The notes: a model not told the origin generated them from the letters alone. Counted from the stretch's first letter, positions 38,703-50,987 are shown. The stretch: DNA of 64,000 nt from Ashinkailepas kermadecensis (GCA_034440615.1 JAOTOM010003934.1:117501-181500), one strand, 5' to 3'. Translations and numbers: made by a program.

Positions 38703-38917
38703 ACGTACAGCCAAAGAGATCGGCTTACTCAAATGTATTATGTTAGCACCACCGAGTATGCGGAGTTCACACGATTTCTCAAACATCCATTTTCTGTTCA
38801 GTCATATTTCAACCATTCAGTGCATTTTATATTAGAACAATATGTTCATTGCCTGTGGGGTTGGAAGTGGGCTTATTGAGCCTCCCTGCCTGCCGGATGT
38901 CGCGCGACAGGGAACAT

Positions 38918-39340
38918 TCAGGTGGCTGCCGGATTCTCCAAGCCCGTAGCTGGGCGTGGAGACGCTATCGAGCTGTGCCTCAGAGCCGTACCGCAGGACA
39001 TATCGACACCAGAGCCGAGTCTGACACTGAGCAGCTGCTCAGTCTCCATAGATGGGAGGACCCGAAGGTCACGATCCACGGAAAAAAGCAGCTCACCCAT
39101 TTCAATGCCATTAGCGAGGTCCATCAGCTGGAGCATGACGCACAGCTGTGGCATGCAGACCAGGAAGAAGAGGATTGTAGGTGTACAGGAACTACGATAC
39201 CAAGTTCGACTGATGTCCAAGAACGCCTTAGAGCGCCGTGCTATTGTGTGATATAGATCGTAAATCGATGGTGCGTGTCGTAGCTTGCCAGCTTCAGCTT
39301 TGGTCCCAAAAATGTTGAGCGGCAGCATGTATTTGCCCAT
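38918..39340 (-). CDS. possible coding remnant of 140 codons, unknown family
   Basis: A minus-strand frame with protein-like composition. It has an N-terminal stretch with YMLPLNIFGTK and SIYDLYHTIARRSKAFL, a hydrophobic segment PTILFFLVCMPQLCVMLQLM that could span a membrane, then GIEMGELLFSVDRDLRVL and SMETEQLLSVRLGSG. No family is recognised. The opposite strand is also open for about 135 codons, which weakens the case. No splice sites were assigned. It could be a decayed repetitive element. Confidence 0.25.
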   Translation of the reverse strand: MGKYMLPLNIFGTKAEAGKLRHAPSIYDLYHTIARRSKAFLDISRTWYRSSCTPTILFFLVCMPQLCVMLQLMDLANGIEMGELLFSVDRDLRVLPSMETEQLLSVRLGSGVDMSCGTALRHSSIASPRPATGLENPAAT

Positions 39341-39344
39341 ATGG

Positions 39345-41920
39345 CCTCATACCTCACGCTACATTTGTTGCAGACATTTTACATGTCAGTTGTTGCAGAC
39401 AGTTCGCATGCTATTGTATGCAAGTTTGTGTTTGCATTTACTGTCAGACAATTTATGGCTACGAAGTTGAACACATTGTGGTGTAATGCCTGATTAAAAA
39501 AAACAAGTCTTTCAGAAGAGGAACGTTTCTGGAAAAACCGAAGGAACATGGATGGCATATGCAATGGAGGTGCATCAACGGTGCGGAAAAAGTTAACAAA
39601 TGGCTTAGCTGTGGAAATGAACAGGCAAAGGTATTGAATCGCGTTGCAGTGCAACACAATCGTAGCTGGGCTGTGTTCAAGGCGAGAAACATTCATCACA
39701 TGCTGTAGAATATGGGCCAATATGCGCATGGTTTTGCTCTTTATGCTACTAGGCTTTTTGGCTTTTTGGCTCCGATCAGACAAAGCTGATCGAGACCGTC
39801 CTCGTCACTGAGCTCATCTTACCTCGAGCTGACTTACCTCGTCCTCGTCCTTTGCCCCCGTCTGTATGTGAGTGCATGTGTGGAGGATGGGGAGGGGTGT
39901 AGTGCCTTCCAAATTCCCCCTTGTCTAGCTTATATACTGGCAGCATTCATCTGCTTACTAACCGTAAGCATCTTGTACCGTAATGACACATCTTGCTACC
40001 GACTTACTTAGCAAAAAACTTTCATATAACTATTTTATCAAGTATATGATCCCATTACCATTGCAAGATAAATTCTGGATTCCGTCTCAAATTCGACTTC
40101 ACATGGGTAATATTTGGTCAATGCGGTGATCAGCTCCGCCAAATTCCACATCTGGAACTATACAAATCACTGCATGCATTCTGCCCTGCGCAGTGTGATC
40201 GAAGTGGGCTAGTGTGACCCTGCGGATGACCGAGTGACCGACAGACCTTCTGTGCCGACCTTGCTGCTCTCCGTCGCTCTCCACGTGCAGCCAGGTCACA
40301 AACTGTGACGGTATGGCTGGAATAATTCGTCCGCTCCACCAATCGTGTATATTGCAGATAGTTTCGCAGGTCGAGCATCGGCTGTCTTGAGATCCGCCGA
40401 GATTTCAAGACACTGGGCTTGTTTTACTCATGTCCAGATGTGCGCACGTTCGTTCAGCAGCTGTTCCGCACGTGTCAGGCCGAGGACTGTGCGTTTCTTG
40501 TGAAAGACGTAGGCCTCCACCGAACCTGAATAAGGGATTGTTAGCTGATGAAGAGAGGAGACGGGATGACAGAGGGTGGTAAGAATACTTCTCATGGCAT
40601 GGCGAACTTATCAAAACTGAGGCCCATGCGAACAAAAGTAGCACAGGCTGAGTTGTGTGGCTTCGAGAACGACGTTGACCATTCATCGATAAAATTTATC
40701 TCAAATGCTCCTTTTTCTCATGGCTTTCATGACTGGTGCAGGGGGAAAGTCAAGTTTTTTATCCAGATGTCTCCAAGTTTTTGCTTGAAAAACCGAGAAA
40801 TCCACAGCTTTAAGCTGCAGTGTTTTGAGGTTGTGGGAGGAACTGTTCCTGCTGCTCACACTACCTTCCCCCAACCATAGAGACACCTATGCCATGCTGT
40901 CACCACTCATATGCATATGTGTGATGCATTGGCTGGTTCGTCCAGTTTACACGAGGGTCTCCTCTAAGGAATTTTCACTAGGTGGGATTTCTTGCTCATA
41001 CTTAATCAGCCCAATATGGCGCTATGCACAATAGCAGACGCGGTCGTAAGGCGGTGATAAACAAGCACCGCGTTCTGAAGAATAAATAGAGTGTGCCCTG
41101 CAGGAGCGCTATTTCGTGTGTCGCATTTGTTATTCATGATTATACGTGGTTAGAGGTGGTAAAGCCAGAATTTACCTAAGAGGGCCCAACCCCCCAAAAT
41201 GTTAAGAAATAGAGAAAGCTTGCGGCTCGCAAAGCGCACCGAACATTTTGGGTTTTTCGTCGTAACCATCTAAAAATTTATCGTTTCATCTCATGTATTT
41301 TTGTGTGCTGGGGGGGGGGGGACACTTAGCTGGTCCTCCCGTGGCAAAGATCCAAGAACAACGTAAAATGCTGAGCAAAACACGACATAATTTTATATTG
41401 CTTACTTCCATTTACAATAAAATAAATCCCATAGCTTCTCAAATACCAGAGCTGAAGGAACTCTCCTCAAAAGCCTCATCATCGTCTGGGTCCTGCCGGT
41501 TCGGGTCTCTCGTACACTGAAAAAGGTCTGCGATAGTTCACGTAAAGCCCGTTCGGCTGTGTTCTCCCTCGCAACTAACACGTTTTTTGGTCCCTTGCTT
41601 ATGTTCGCACCGTTGCGACGAAGCCATCACCACTACCTGCTATACAACATGCTTAGTGAAATCCATTCGCAACATCTATTCGTCGTGTGAGCACACTAAA
41701 GCACAGCACACGAACCATCAGCCAGCCAGCTGCCACAGTGCAGCGCTGGCGCAAAATAAGTAAGCACCTCCCTGGATAGTTTTGGTTTTCCTCTCGCTCG
41801 CATGTCTCACAGCCTGCACTCGTCAACGGGAAATCGTCAGTAATCGTACATCAGGTTGAAAAAACAATGGTTACACACATCGAGTAAGGTGGGAAAAATA
41901 AATAGTACGGTAAACAGCGC
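39345..41920. other. no gene recognised
   Basis: Short frames only. Near 41.31 kb a G tract precedes gacacttagctggtcctccc, resembling a repetitive-element end. Confidence 0.45.
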
Positions 41921-41929
41921 GGGCTTTAT

Positions 41930-42435
41930 GCGGCGTCCACCGGCACCATTTTCGACGAGCTGAGCGGCTGCCGCTGACTGGAATCCGCACCGGGCTGAAT
42001 GAAGCTGAACTGTATACCGGCGCGGCGCCAGACTAAACAGACACAGGTCTGGGCGGCCGGCGCCGGCGGCCGGCGCTGGGCTGTAAACACTGCACAGGCC
42101 CCGGACTGCGGGGGGCGGCTGGTGACGGCTGGAACGGTGCGATCGGCACAGGAGCAGATAACGAGCGCCTGTGGTGCGGCAACATCGACGGCGACGGCAC
42201 AGGCACATGCGCCAGGCATTGGGAGGCGACGGTGGCCGCACTGTGCGGGCTGTCGGCCGGTGCTGACATGCCACCCGCGACACCGTACCCGCTGCTCATA
42301 CTCAGCAGGTGTGTGCGTCACGGCCTCACACTAGCGGATCTGATCGGCGATCCAGACGAGCACCGACGGAGCGTCCAGGATGTGCGGCAGCGTCGGCGCG
42401 TGCGATGGCGCCCCGGTGCGCGCGCCCCACGTTAC
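41930..42435. other. CpG-rich island next to the hAT-like fragment
   Basis: Dense CpG from about 41930, joining directly to the 3' end of the minus-strand hAT-like segment. All frames are long because stops are rare in this composition; none has a motif. Confidence 0.5.
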
Positions 42436-42960
42436 CTACAGCGTTCCCTCTGAACGGTAGAACTCATGGAAGAACCCTCTCTTCCTGTATGCTTGCGGGT
42501 CCGGGAGCCGATCGCGCCTCGCCTGCTTGGCTAGATACTTGTCCACTGCTGGGCGGGGGTCGAGCGGTGCAGTTCCCGCACTGTTGGTGCTGATAGTCGG
42601 TCTGTCGTTCACCGTGTCGTTTGCCATACTCATGCAGCGCGCTGACTTGATGCTGTTGTAGTGTGACACTGATCGCTCTGTGGCCATGCTGTGCAGTGTT
42701 ACGCATTTGACGGCTGACAGTAACCGCTTCAGCACGCCTGTAGCCGTGCACTGCAGCACCACCAGCTTTGCACTTGCTTTTTCATGTTCTCGCTCAGAGA
42801 GCTGGATGACAGGCCACTGGTCGCAGACTTCACTGGCGAACTGCGCCACAGTCTCCCCGCCAAACAGGCAGTTTGGGGGAATGGCCAAGTTGCTCCCTGG
42901 TTCCACCAGTGCAACTGGCTCCCAACAATTGCTCCAAGCATGGGTGTTGTTTTGCATACT
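42436..42960 (-). pseudogene. hAT-type C-terminal dimerisation-region fragment (transposase-like)
   Basis: The minus-strand frame contains SNLAIPPNCLFGGETVAQF, WPVIQLSEREHEKASAKL and ATERSVSHYNSIKSAR, then MANDTVNDRPTI, DPRPAVDKYLAKQARR and PDPQAYRKRGFFHEFYR before the stop at 42436. The order of an ATERS...IKS...R block, an Asn/Asp-rich segment and DPRPAV resembles the C-terminal region of hAT-derived proteins, where Dimer_Tnp_hAT mediates dimerisation. No BED zinc finger or catalytic core is visible upstream. Sequence beyond about 42960 changes to a G/C-run region resembling an element end. It is a fragment; whether it was a mobile transposase or a domesticated gene cannot be told. Confidence 0.5.
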
Positions 42961-43049
42961 TTTGAGGGGCATGTGTCCCCTTAGCGTTGGCCTCCCCCTC
43001 CAATGATTCCAACTCTTAACATGGAACCCTATGGAGGGTGCCCACACCC

Positions 43050-44470
43050 CACTTGCAGAGTTGCAAATTGATTGCTATTTGGACCTGCCCATTGCCTCCA
43101 TGTATTATTCCCCCTCCCCCTCCAGTAATTTCCAGAAAGAAACGCCCTTGGCTCCAAACCACTTCCAGTTGTATACACCTGGTATCGCCTAGGAGAGAAA
43201 AACCGATCAACATTCCACTATGGTACATACCTTGCCTTTTACAAAAGCATCTAGCTTCATTATTATTTTTTTATTTTAGCAACATCAAAGAAAAGACCTC
43301 AAATAAATATCTAGCTCTCGTCACTGCTAGCTGCGTCGCTGCAAGCGTCGCCCTGCTCCTCTGTGTTAGAACTACGATGCAATTTTTGGGTTATTTTCTC
43401 CATTAAAGCTCACTTTGACTAGGTGGAATTTTTCGTTCCACTAAGTGGGATTTCAAGGCACTCGGTGGGACGAATCGCACCTAGTAAACATGTTAGAGGA
43501 GGCTCTGGTTTACACATAGGGTTTCATTGGCTGCATTTGACATCGGAGATCTAAACCCTCTTCGGTGACTAAGGCTTCAAGCTCACACATCCCAGAAAGA
43601 GTGGCGTGGACAGTGACGTACCTAGTATTTGCATCAGGGGGCAAACGGATTTTGAGGTGGCCCAATCAACACACACTAAAGAATAGTCTACACCAGTATT
43701 TTTTAATAGTACCCATTTTTATTTTATGTTATGATAAGTATTAACAGCTTAATTTTACACTGCAATGGGTCCAACCTACCACCATCAATTTTAAGTCAGT
43801 GGATTTCAACCCTTCTCTCCTGTTCAAATGTTTCCGAAATAGTCGGCAAATTTTCGAACACACCAATGTGTTATTGAGTTGATGCGCGACTTTTGGGGTT
43901 CTAGTGGAGTTTTCAGTGCCCGTCGTGATTCTTCATGGTACTTCCTTGACTTTTGGGAAGTCCGGGTTAATTACATATATATATAATGATATATATGTAT
44001 ATAAATATAGATCAAAGGTGTTAATTTCGGATAATTATTTGGATGCAAAATACATGAAGGTAATGCACAGCACCAAATGGATTGAGGTTGCACGCCAGGG
44101 GATCCCGTGCTAAAAGTTGTAATTATTTTGTGGAAAAGTCAACACTGAGGGGGCATTTTCCCCTCAAAAATATAAAAAAACAACACCCCGATCTAGACGC
44201 ATATGAATGAAAAGTGGAAAACAATCCTGAAAAAACTGCTACAGGTTCCGTATCTGCACATTTCTGTCCGCCAGAGATTTTGGGTACCAGTGATAAGGGT
44301 TTGACATTCCAACCGGTACCGGTACCTCCGCCGGTAATTGAAATTTAACGTTGCCGGCGCCTTTTTCTGGCCAAAGGGATAGATACCACCTCCCTATTGG
44401 GGGGGGGGGGGGAGGGGGCACATGCCCCAGTGCCCCCACCCTTGTACCCGCCCCTACACCTAGTAGGGCG
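43050..44470. other. repetitive-element edges, no gene
   Basis: C- and G-run text near 43.11 kb, gtgacgtacctag near 43.61 kb and a 12-base G run near 44.40 kb followed by gcacatgccccagtgccccc resemble ends of repetitive elements. Confidence 0.45.
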
Positions 44471-44475
44471 GAATT

Positions 44476-44952
44476 GTGATGCAACAGCTATCTCTTACTT
44501 GCTCCTACCCCTCTTTCCCAGCCTTTATTTTCAGTTTGTTCTGTCTCACCATACTGCTCCTACTCGTAGATTCGCGCGATGTCTGCGACGCTCAACATGC
44601 AGGCCGTCAGCGTGGGTCCAAGCCAAAAGTGCTGGCTTTAGGGAAGAGTAATGGTCATATTCGTGAAGAAAGCTCCTTAAGCTTTCAAATGAATCAAGTT
44701 TTGTCCAATTTTGATGATATTCCAGATCGGAAATGCCGGGTGAAAAAACGGAAGTTTGCCTGGAGTGCCTACGGAACTGAGCAATTGTCCAGCTCATGTG
44801 ACATCTCCAGTTGCCAGACGATATTGGAGGACCCAGGTGTGCGCTTTTGTCTGTTTTGGTCTTTGGCTGTCCCTATGACTGCCGTGCTATGTACATACCA
44901 ATCGCCTTCAGAAACTACCTCCGAGCAGCTATCTAACTATTTAGCCATCTGA
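44476..44952 (+). CDS. weak open-frame candidate of 158 codons
   Basis: The frame begins with a hydrophobic segment that could act as a signal or anchor (SFPAFIFSLFCLTILLLLVD) and continues with MNQVLSNFDDIPDRKCRVKK and FAWSAYGTEQL. An acceptor-like ccctttattttcag-type site (cctttattttcag) lies inside at about 44532, so an exon could begin there instead. No family is recognised and no donor is assigned. It may be chance or a decayed repeat. Confidence 0.2.
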   Translation: MMQQLSLTCSYPSFPAFIFSLFCLTILLLLVDSRDVCDAQHAGRQRGSKPKVLALGKSNGHIREESSLSFQMNQVLSNFDDIPDRKCRVKKRKFAWSAYGTEQLSSSCDISSCQTILEDPGVRFCLFWSLAVPMTAVLCTYQSPSETTSEQLSNYLAI

Positions 44953-44959
44953 GCTGTCC

Positions 44960-46610
44960 GTGGCCAAGATAAGTCAGTAGATGACCCTTCTGCGAACTCG
45001 TCTCTAGGAACTCGGTACAATCGTGAATCTTCAGGCTTTTCTGACTATCTTTGTAGCCTACATAGCCGTCCCATGGTCCCTGTATTTCTCTTAAGCTATT
45101 TTGATCCCAGAGATGCTCAGCATTTGGTTTGCATAAATTACCATCCTGGATTGTAGTTCTTCTTTCAGTGATTTGGGAAGGAATGAGATACTTTTTAAGA
45201 GCATATTAAGTTGGGGATTGGGTTGCATTTTCTGTGTAGTTATTTGTGTAGCTTTGTTTATCACGGCGACCACGGCGATTCCAAATTAGCTAGATATTCT
45301 TTGACTTCACATCGACAGATCCCAGCGGGGTAGACCAGTCCAAGCATAGTTAGCGCAGGCAGACGCAGTCGCAGTCACACATGCGCCGGTCAATATTGAT
45401 TTGAAAACTATGGACTGGGTGAAGCACATGCTTGCCCGGCTCGGGACAACACGCATCATTCTGGGATTGCTGGCTACGTTGCATTAAGCGAAGCGTAATG
45501 TGTACAGCGTAATGTCACACGCATAATGTGACTGCAGCTTGCTTTTTCTAACGCTGAAATGGTGGTTGATTTTGAGCTGTTTGACAAGCCGAGAACACTG
45601 CCATAAGAATCGCGCCCACATCCTGCATATCAGCTTCACTATACCTGTACTTGTGTCTTGGATGATGTCAATGCAACGTGCGAACCCCATGATCCTTGAT
45701 TTTTTTCCTACGTTAATCGGCGCACAATTAAACAGCACTACATTGAAGCATCGAAATCTAAAGCAGCCAATGAGGAAACATCCTGCCAGAGGAGGAGATG
45801 GCGGAAGGCTAGGTATGCTAGAAGAGCAACTTATGATTTGGTATCCTGGAGAGGGCTACAGAAAGAATGGCATATTGGATTGCGATCCTTTGTAATTTGG
45901 CAGATTGAGGATTACATTTCAATCCTGCTAAAATGCTTGATTATCCCCGCTAAGTACCTATAAATGCAGAATTCTTCCGTACTGCGCCAATATCTACTCC
46001 CAAGTAATACCCGCATGCAGTCTGATGTGGATTGTCATCTGATCTGTTCTGACAATCGGACTATGCCTCGATAATTGCTTTCTCCAAGAGGGAGGAGCCC
46101 TATTTTTATCTGGCCATCCTATTCACCGATGATACAATTTGCTACTGTGAAGAGTTTCTTGGTAACCTCAGTGTCATTCGAACTATATTGGGGCCCTTCT
46201 CCATATATCCGGGTCCGCCTAACTCTGCCCAGATGTGTGGTATAATTCCAGACCCTTTAACAACACTGTTTATTTTCGGCCGTCTTGTCAACTCCGAACA
46301 TTCTTCCGATTTGCTTTAGCGTATATTCAGGCCCTGAGTATTATCTAAATGTGCATCGGAGTTGTCCCAGAGGAAAGAAAACATTTATTCGATGTTGACC
46401 CACGATTAGCCTTCTTCAACTTCCAGGAAACGCTGCACTCCCTCAGCTGCACCCGGTAATACCCTCTTCTCCCAGGCAGGTCAACGCACATCGCCCATTA
46501 TGACCAGGCCTGCACCGGGAGATAAAGTCATGCGCACAGCATACACGGTGTGTATGCAGTTTATAGGCGTGCGGATTGTATGCGTACTCAATACATGCGT
46601 ATTAAACACG
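44960..46610. other. no gene recognised
   Basis: Short frames and no tandem repeats of note. Confidence 0.45.
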
Positions 46611-46617
46611 CATTGAG

Positions 46618-46745
46618 CGACAGTTGTACCGGAAGACATTGGTGTGAAACGGCACAGTATGCATTCACTGAAGGCATGCTGTGCCGGCAGACAATAGTGT
46701 GAAACGGCACAGTACGCATTCACTGAATGCATGCTGTACCGGCAG
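46618..46745. repeat. 55-bp tandem repeat whose unit contains a 37-bp palindrome
   Basis: The block gtgtgaaacggcacagta recurs at 46642 and 46697. Within each unit, cggcacagta...gcattca is followed by ctg and then its near reverse complement ending tgctgtgccg or tgctgtaccg (46650-46686 and 46705-46741). A further small hairpin, gcatacacggtgtgtatgc, lies just upstream near 46540. Confidence 0.85.
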
Positions 46746-46749
46746 GCAA

Positions 46750-48220
46750 GCCATGTCCTACGGCGCAGCTAAATACTTCTAGTTATTGGTCAGCCTGTCT
46801 TTCGGAGCGCGGGGCAGCGCGTCATCGCTTGGGATGACTATTCACTAACGACATGTTCGCTGTGGATTTTTTTTAAAAGACGAAATTGGTCAGATCCAGA
46901 CAAGGCTTCTCAGCCATATCGTCATCTCAGGAGGCATGTGTGGTGCTATTTTGCTGAGTTAATGTGCGCACATTATTTTCATTCCGTGTTTAGTTCTTCT
47001 CGTACACATCGCGTCACTGATGCCCATCTTAAAACCAAACGCCATTAACCATCGCCTGCATCTGGAATTTTACCACCTTTCAAGGCACAAGATAAAGGTT
47101 GTTACTACCCCTGACGATTTCAAACGGGACAAGCTAGAGAAACGAACGAAAGGCCAGCGTGTTCCACATCATATCTTGCGATTAAGAAGTTCTTTGATAA
47201 CTCGAAGCCATTGCTTGACCTTCCAGGCTAGACCAAAGTGAAGTGAAGAAGCAAGGTAATGTGTTGGCAAACAATCACATATTTTTACGTTCAGTCCCAC
47301 ACTGTGTAAATGTTGGAAATTGCACTGCTTTGAAACAATTAACAGATTGTCTTGTAACCCAAGCAACGTGCGGCACTTTAGATCGTGATGCATGGATCAC
47401 GGGTCAGATCGGGACAAAGAGCTGTTTCAGGTTTGGGAAACTCAATGGATATTGCCCAATCCTGCTTTTTCTTCACAGGATTAATCCAATGCTACTCAAT
47501 TTTTGCACTTCAGATCATTGAAGAGCTTTCCGTAGTCAGCTGGAAGACTTTATCGAGGATTAATTATTGGCAAATTCAATCCGTTGCTGCACTAATTGTT
47601 TGCAGATGGAGCTGCGAATGAGCACAAGTGTGTATCTTATCTTCGGAACACTCTTTCAGCACCTTATTGGGCTTATGGCGTGCATACTTAATGTGTAAAC
47701 ACAGGCAATATTGCTTGGCGTTTGCACGAATCTATGATTAGCAACATGCGGTGAATGAATGCTTCGAATTTCATTGAAGTATAAGTGGTCATGAAGTGAT
47801 GAAGCCATGAATTCGTAACGCTCAATAAGAGTCACATGGCCTATTAAAGGAAAATACTACAAGACGATGCAAATGAGACTGAAACATCCTAGTCAATGTT
47901 ATATACTGAGTTTGAAAGAAACCATATGTCCCAGTATGCTATCGTGGCTAATCGCATCAACATCTCATACTCGAAGGTCGGTTCGGTATCCACCGCCAGG
48001 TACACCCGTTACTAGCATAATTACCAATTTATAAGCATAATTTAAGACATCTACTTGCGTCAATCCCACCTACTGCACATTTCATATACACTGACACTAA
48101 TGGATCCAGCAGATTCGCTCACTGAATGAAGATATAAATAAATTCAATATAGGAAAGAGTGCGGTGCCCATTCCAAAATATCAGCGTTCTGGAGACCTCA
48201 AAGGGACGACCATGTCTCGA
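46750..48220. other. no gene recognised
   Basis: AT-leaning sequence with frames under 100 codons and no motif. Confidence 0.45.
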
Positions 48221-48221
48221 A

Positions 48222-48480
48222 ATTTCCTCCGCCCGTGGATCCGCTAATGTACGTGTTCAGGCGCATCACCAAATCAGCGTAACTGTGCAAGGTTTCAGAC
48301 AGCCTGCGGTGTCTGAATGAGTCGGTACGGTGCCAGTGTTCCGCGGAGGTCACCGGCATGTACGTATTTGCACGACTCAATGTGTGTGTCGCGCCTCGTG
48401 CGCATTCCATACTCCGAAGCCGGTCCGCTTGAGTCGGTGCGCAGCTGGGCTGGCCGTCCACCACCGCGACGGCAGCAGGA
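48222..48480 (-). pseudogene. copy A of an unidentified protein-coding repeat family
   Basis: The minus-strand frame is open and reads AVAVVDGQPSCAPTQADRL, then RSMECARGATHTLSRANTYM, SAEHWHRTDSFRHRRLSE and TLHSYADLVMRLNTYISGS. It is homologous at the protein and DNA level to copy B at 49.9-50.3 kb on the plus strand. Matching differences fall partly at codon-silent positions, so the sequence was probably coding when the copies arose. I do not recognise the family. The homology begins near 48480 and ends at gtacattagcggatcc near 48230 (read on the minus strand). No start codon or splice sites could be fixed. Confidence 0.55.
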
Positions 48481-49113
48481 TTGTCCGCACCATTGAGAAA
48501 ACTGTGATACATATTAGAAAGAAAAAGACATGGAGTGCAGTTGGTTTCAACGTGATCAGCACGAATTGCCTTCGTAATGTTTTTCTCTTCAGCACTCTCT
48601 AGTCTTTAATTTATGTAGAAAGTCGTTAGCTAATGGTTGGGTGACAATCTGGGCAATCCAATCCAATCCAGCAAATCCAATCCCTTGTGGAATCACTTTT
48701 CTCCTCGCTGCCAAATGTCTCATTGAATGTGATGTGTTCTTGCGAGATTTCAACCTTGAAAATATGGAACTTATGCATGATTCGGATTGTGGTTTTGCAA
48801 CTGCTCCGAATGCTATTCACAACAATCAATATTCGTTCAGAAGAACTCAAGAACTCTCAAGGCATGTGATGTTGAAATTATTTTCAGAAAGAAATGAAGC
48901 GTAGTATTTTGTAGAGTACATGGCGGTGAGCAAAGTCTTAACACTGAACGCTTAACACGATTATTTAATTTAATGTCTCAGCAACCACTACTATCGTGTG
49001 GACAATATAACCAGTCGCACGAAAGTGTCTTCCGGCATTGTGTTGCATCCTGCATGCAAACTCATGAGTCGCTACCATTGCCTGGTGGTTGGTGGAGCCA
49101 ATGCAAGCTACCT

Positions 49114-49247
49114 GGCTGATTATTATGATAATTGTGTCCATGGCGGTTGATGATTGTGATAATAGTGTGAATGTTGGCTGATGATTGTGATAATAGTGTC
49201 AATTGTGGCTGATGATAGTGGTAATAGTGTCCAGGTTGGCTGATGAT
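49114..49247. repeat. 31-bp minisatellite, about 4 copies
   Basis: Units of ggctgatgattgtgataata plus gtgtcaatgtt in direct order; the first and last are the most diverged. Confidence 0.88.
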
Positions 49248-49739
49248 GAAAGATGTCTAATCACTGGCGTCGTTTTGTATTCAATTTCTTGGGGCCGGGT
49301 GCAATACATGTGCTGGGAAACAAATATTGCATGTAAATCCAAAAGACATCAGTGTCGAGGGGAAGGGGATGGAAAATTAGCCGTTGGTGGGCAATGGATA
49401 GCTCAATAATGCATACAGCAATCCCCTTGGCTAAAAATGCAACAGTAGCATGTTTCGCCAAATTCGATGAGACTGTATCCTGGGGAAACTGTGTGCAGAT
49501 GTGTTTCTGTTGGACTTTGTGGAGAACTAAGATCATCCATAAAGAGCAATAGAGATGCTTAACTTTTGTGTAAAGTTGTCAAAATTGTGGTTTACCATCC
49601 CCCTGTTGGTAGTCTACCCGTTACTGCTTTGGCGACAACATGCGCTCACAAGCGTAATCCGGCGTACATTACGGGTGCGACAGCGATCGATTATCACGTG
49701 ACTTCGTTCACATGCAATAACACGATCCGACACACCCGA

Positions 49740-50160
49740 CCCGATGGGCATTCCGCCCGGCGCCGACCAGGTGACTTTGGCGCCGGTGCTTCGCCGGCTG
49801 TCCGGTGTGGCTGTGGCGCCATTTATTGTGTCTGGGAACGCGTGCCGGGCCGACCAGGTGTCGCTGACACCGGCTGTCTCTGGCCCCGGTAAATGCGGCG
49901 CCGTCGCGGTGGCCGACGGCCAGCTGCGCACCGACTCGAGTGGACCGGCTTTGGAGTGTGGAGTGCGCACGAGAGGGGGAGGGGAGCGGGTGATTTTTTA
50001 GGCGTGCCGGACCATAAAGGTTATTTGCGCCGCCTTTAGTGCGCACGAGGCGCAACACACGCTATGAGTCGTGCAAATACGTACATACCGGCGGCCTCCG
50101 CGGAACACTGGCACCGTGACGACTCACGCGGCCGCTCCGCCACCCCGCCCATCCCCGCAC
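49740..50160. other. CpG-rich island overlapping copy B
   Basis: Dense CpG from about 49740. In the first half, gccgaccaggtg occurs twice about 107 bp apart, each followed by related text. The second half is copy B of the coding repeat. Confidence 0.5.
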
Positions 50161-50262
50161 AACGAGGTGGCAGCCTGTCTGAGAACCTTGCACAGACACA
50201 CTGATTCGGTGATGCGCTTGGACACGTGCATTAGCGGATCCAAGGGAGAGGGAGGATTTTGG
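49885..50262 (+). pseudogene. copy B of the unidentified protein-coding repeat family, broken
   Basis: The plus strand carries the same protein blocks as copy A: AVAVADGQ, CAPTRVDRLWSVECAR, SRANTYIPAASAEHWHRDDS and TDSVMRLDTCISGS, but in several frames. A 64-bp segment at 49974-50037 interrupts it, flanked by the 12-bp direct repeat agtgcgcacgag (49962-49973 and 50038-50049). Copy A has that string only once. A second extra segment of about 30 bp follows HWHRDDS. These interruptions and the frame changes make it a pseudogene. Copies A and B face each other as an inverted pair about 1.4 kb apart. Confidence 0.6.
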
Positions 50263-50309
50263 CATCCTTGTCCCTTTAAGGGCTCGAGAAGGAGAACTTG
50301 GACCTGAAA

Positions 50310-50985
50310 TTTCGGAAGCAGCATCACATATTTGTCCAGCTCGTACTGGTCACTTCCGTCGTTCAGTGGAAGGACCAGCTGGACTCACCAGTGTCAGTGT
50401 ACGTGGAATGTGCAGCAGTGTATGGGAATTGGCAGGCCCTTATCAAACGTCTCCCTTGAATCGAGATTATTTGAGGATCCTGAACTAACCATCGCATCGC
50501 ATGCCCATTGTAAATGTCGCACACCCCTATTTCAAAATATAGCTACATGATCATAACTAGACGATTCACTTTCAATCAACGGCGCAGAAAACGGTGAGTG
50601 CTGATTAAAAACATCACAACTTAACATCTTCATAGTGAAACAGAATACATCCTTCCAGTGCTTGATGACAATAGGACCTCAATTAGCATCGTAACTTGGC
50701 GGTGTGCGTGGACAAATGACCTGACACGCCCTCGGTCGGAAGCGATATCAGAATCCTGTGTTCGGTTCCACGTATTGATCAGTCGTACAATTATGTTTAT
50801 TTAAAGTGTTACATTGCTCGAAGTAAGTGTATTGGCGGTGGTTATTATCGGAAGCAAGCAAAGAGGAAGGGGCTTCTCGTTCAGGGGATCCGGGTTAACG
50901 ATCGGCACATGGTTGGTGTCGAGCAATACAATTATTGTAGCTTCTTTTTTCTATGCATAAAATTATACTTTCAGTGCATGCGTGT
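50310..50985. other. no gene recognised
   Basis: Short frames only; no repeat noticed. Confidence 0.45.
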
Positions 50986-50987
50986 TT

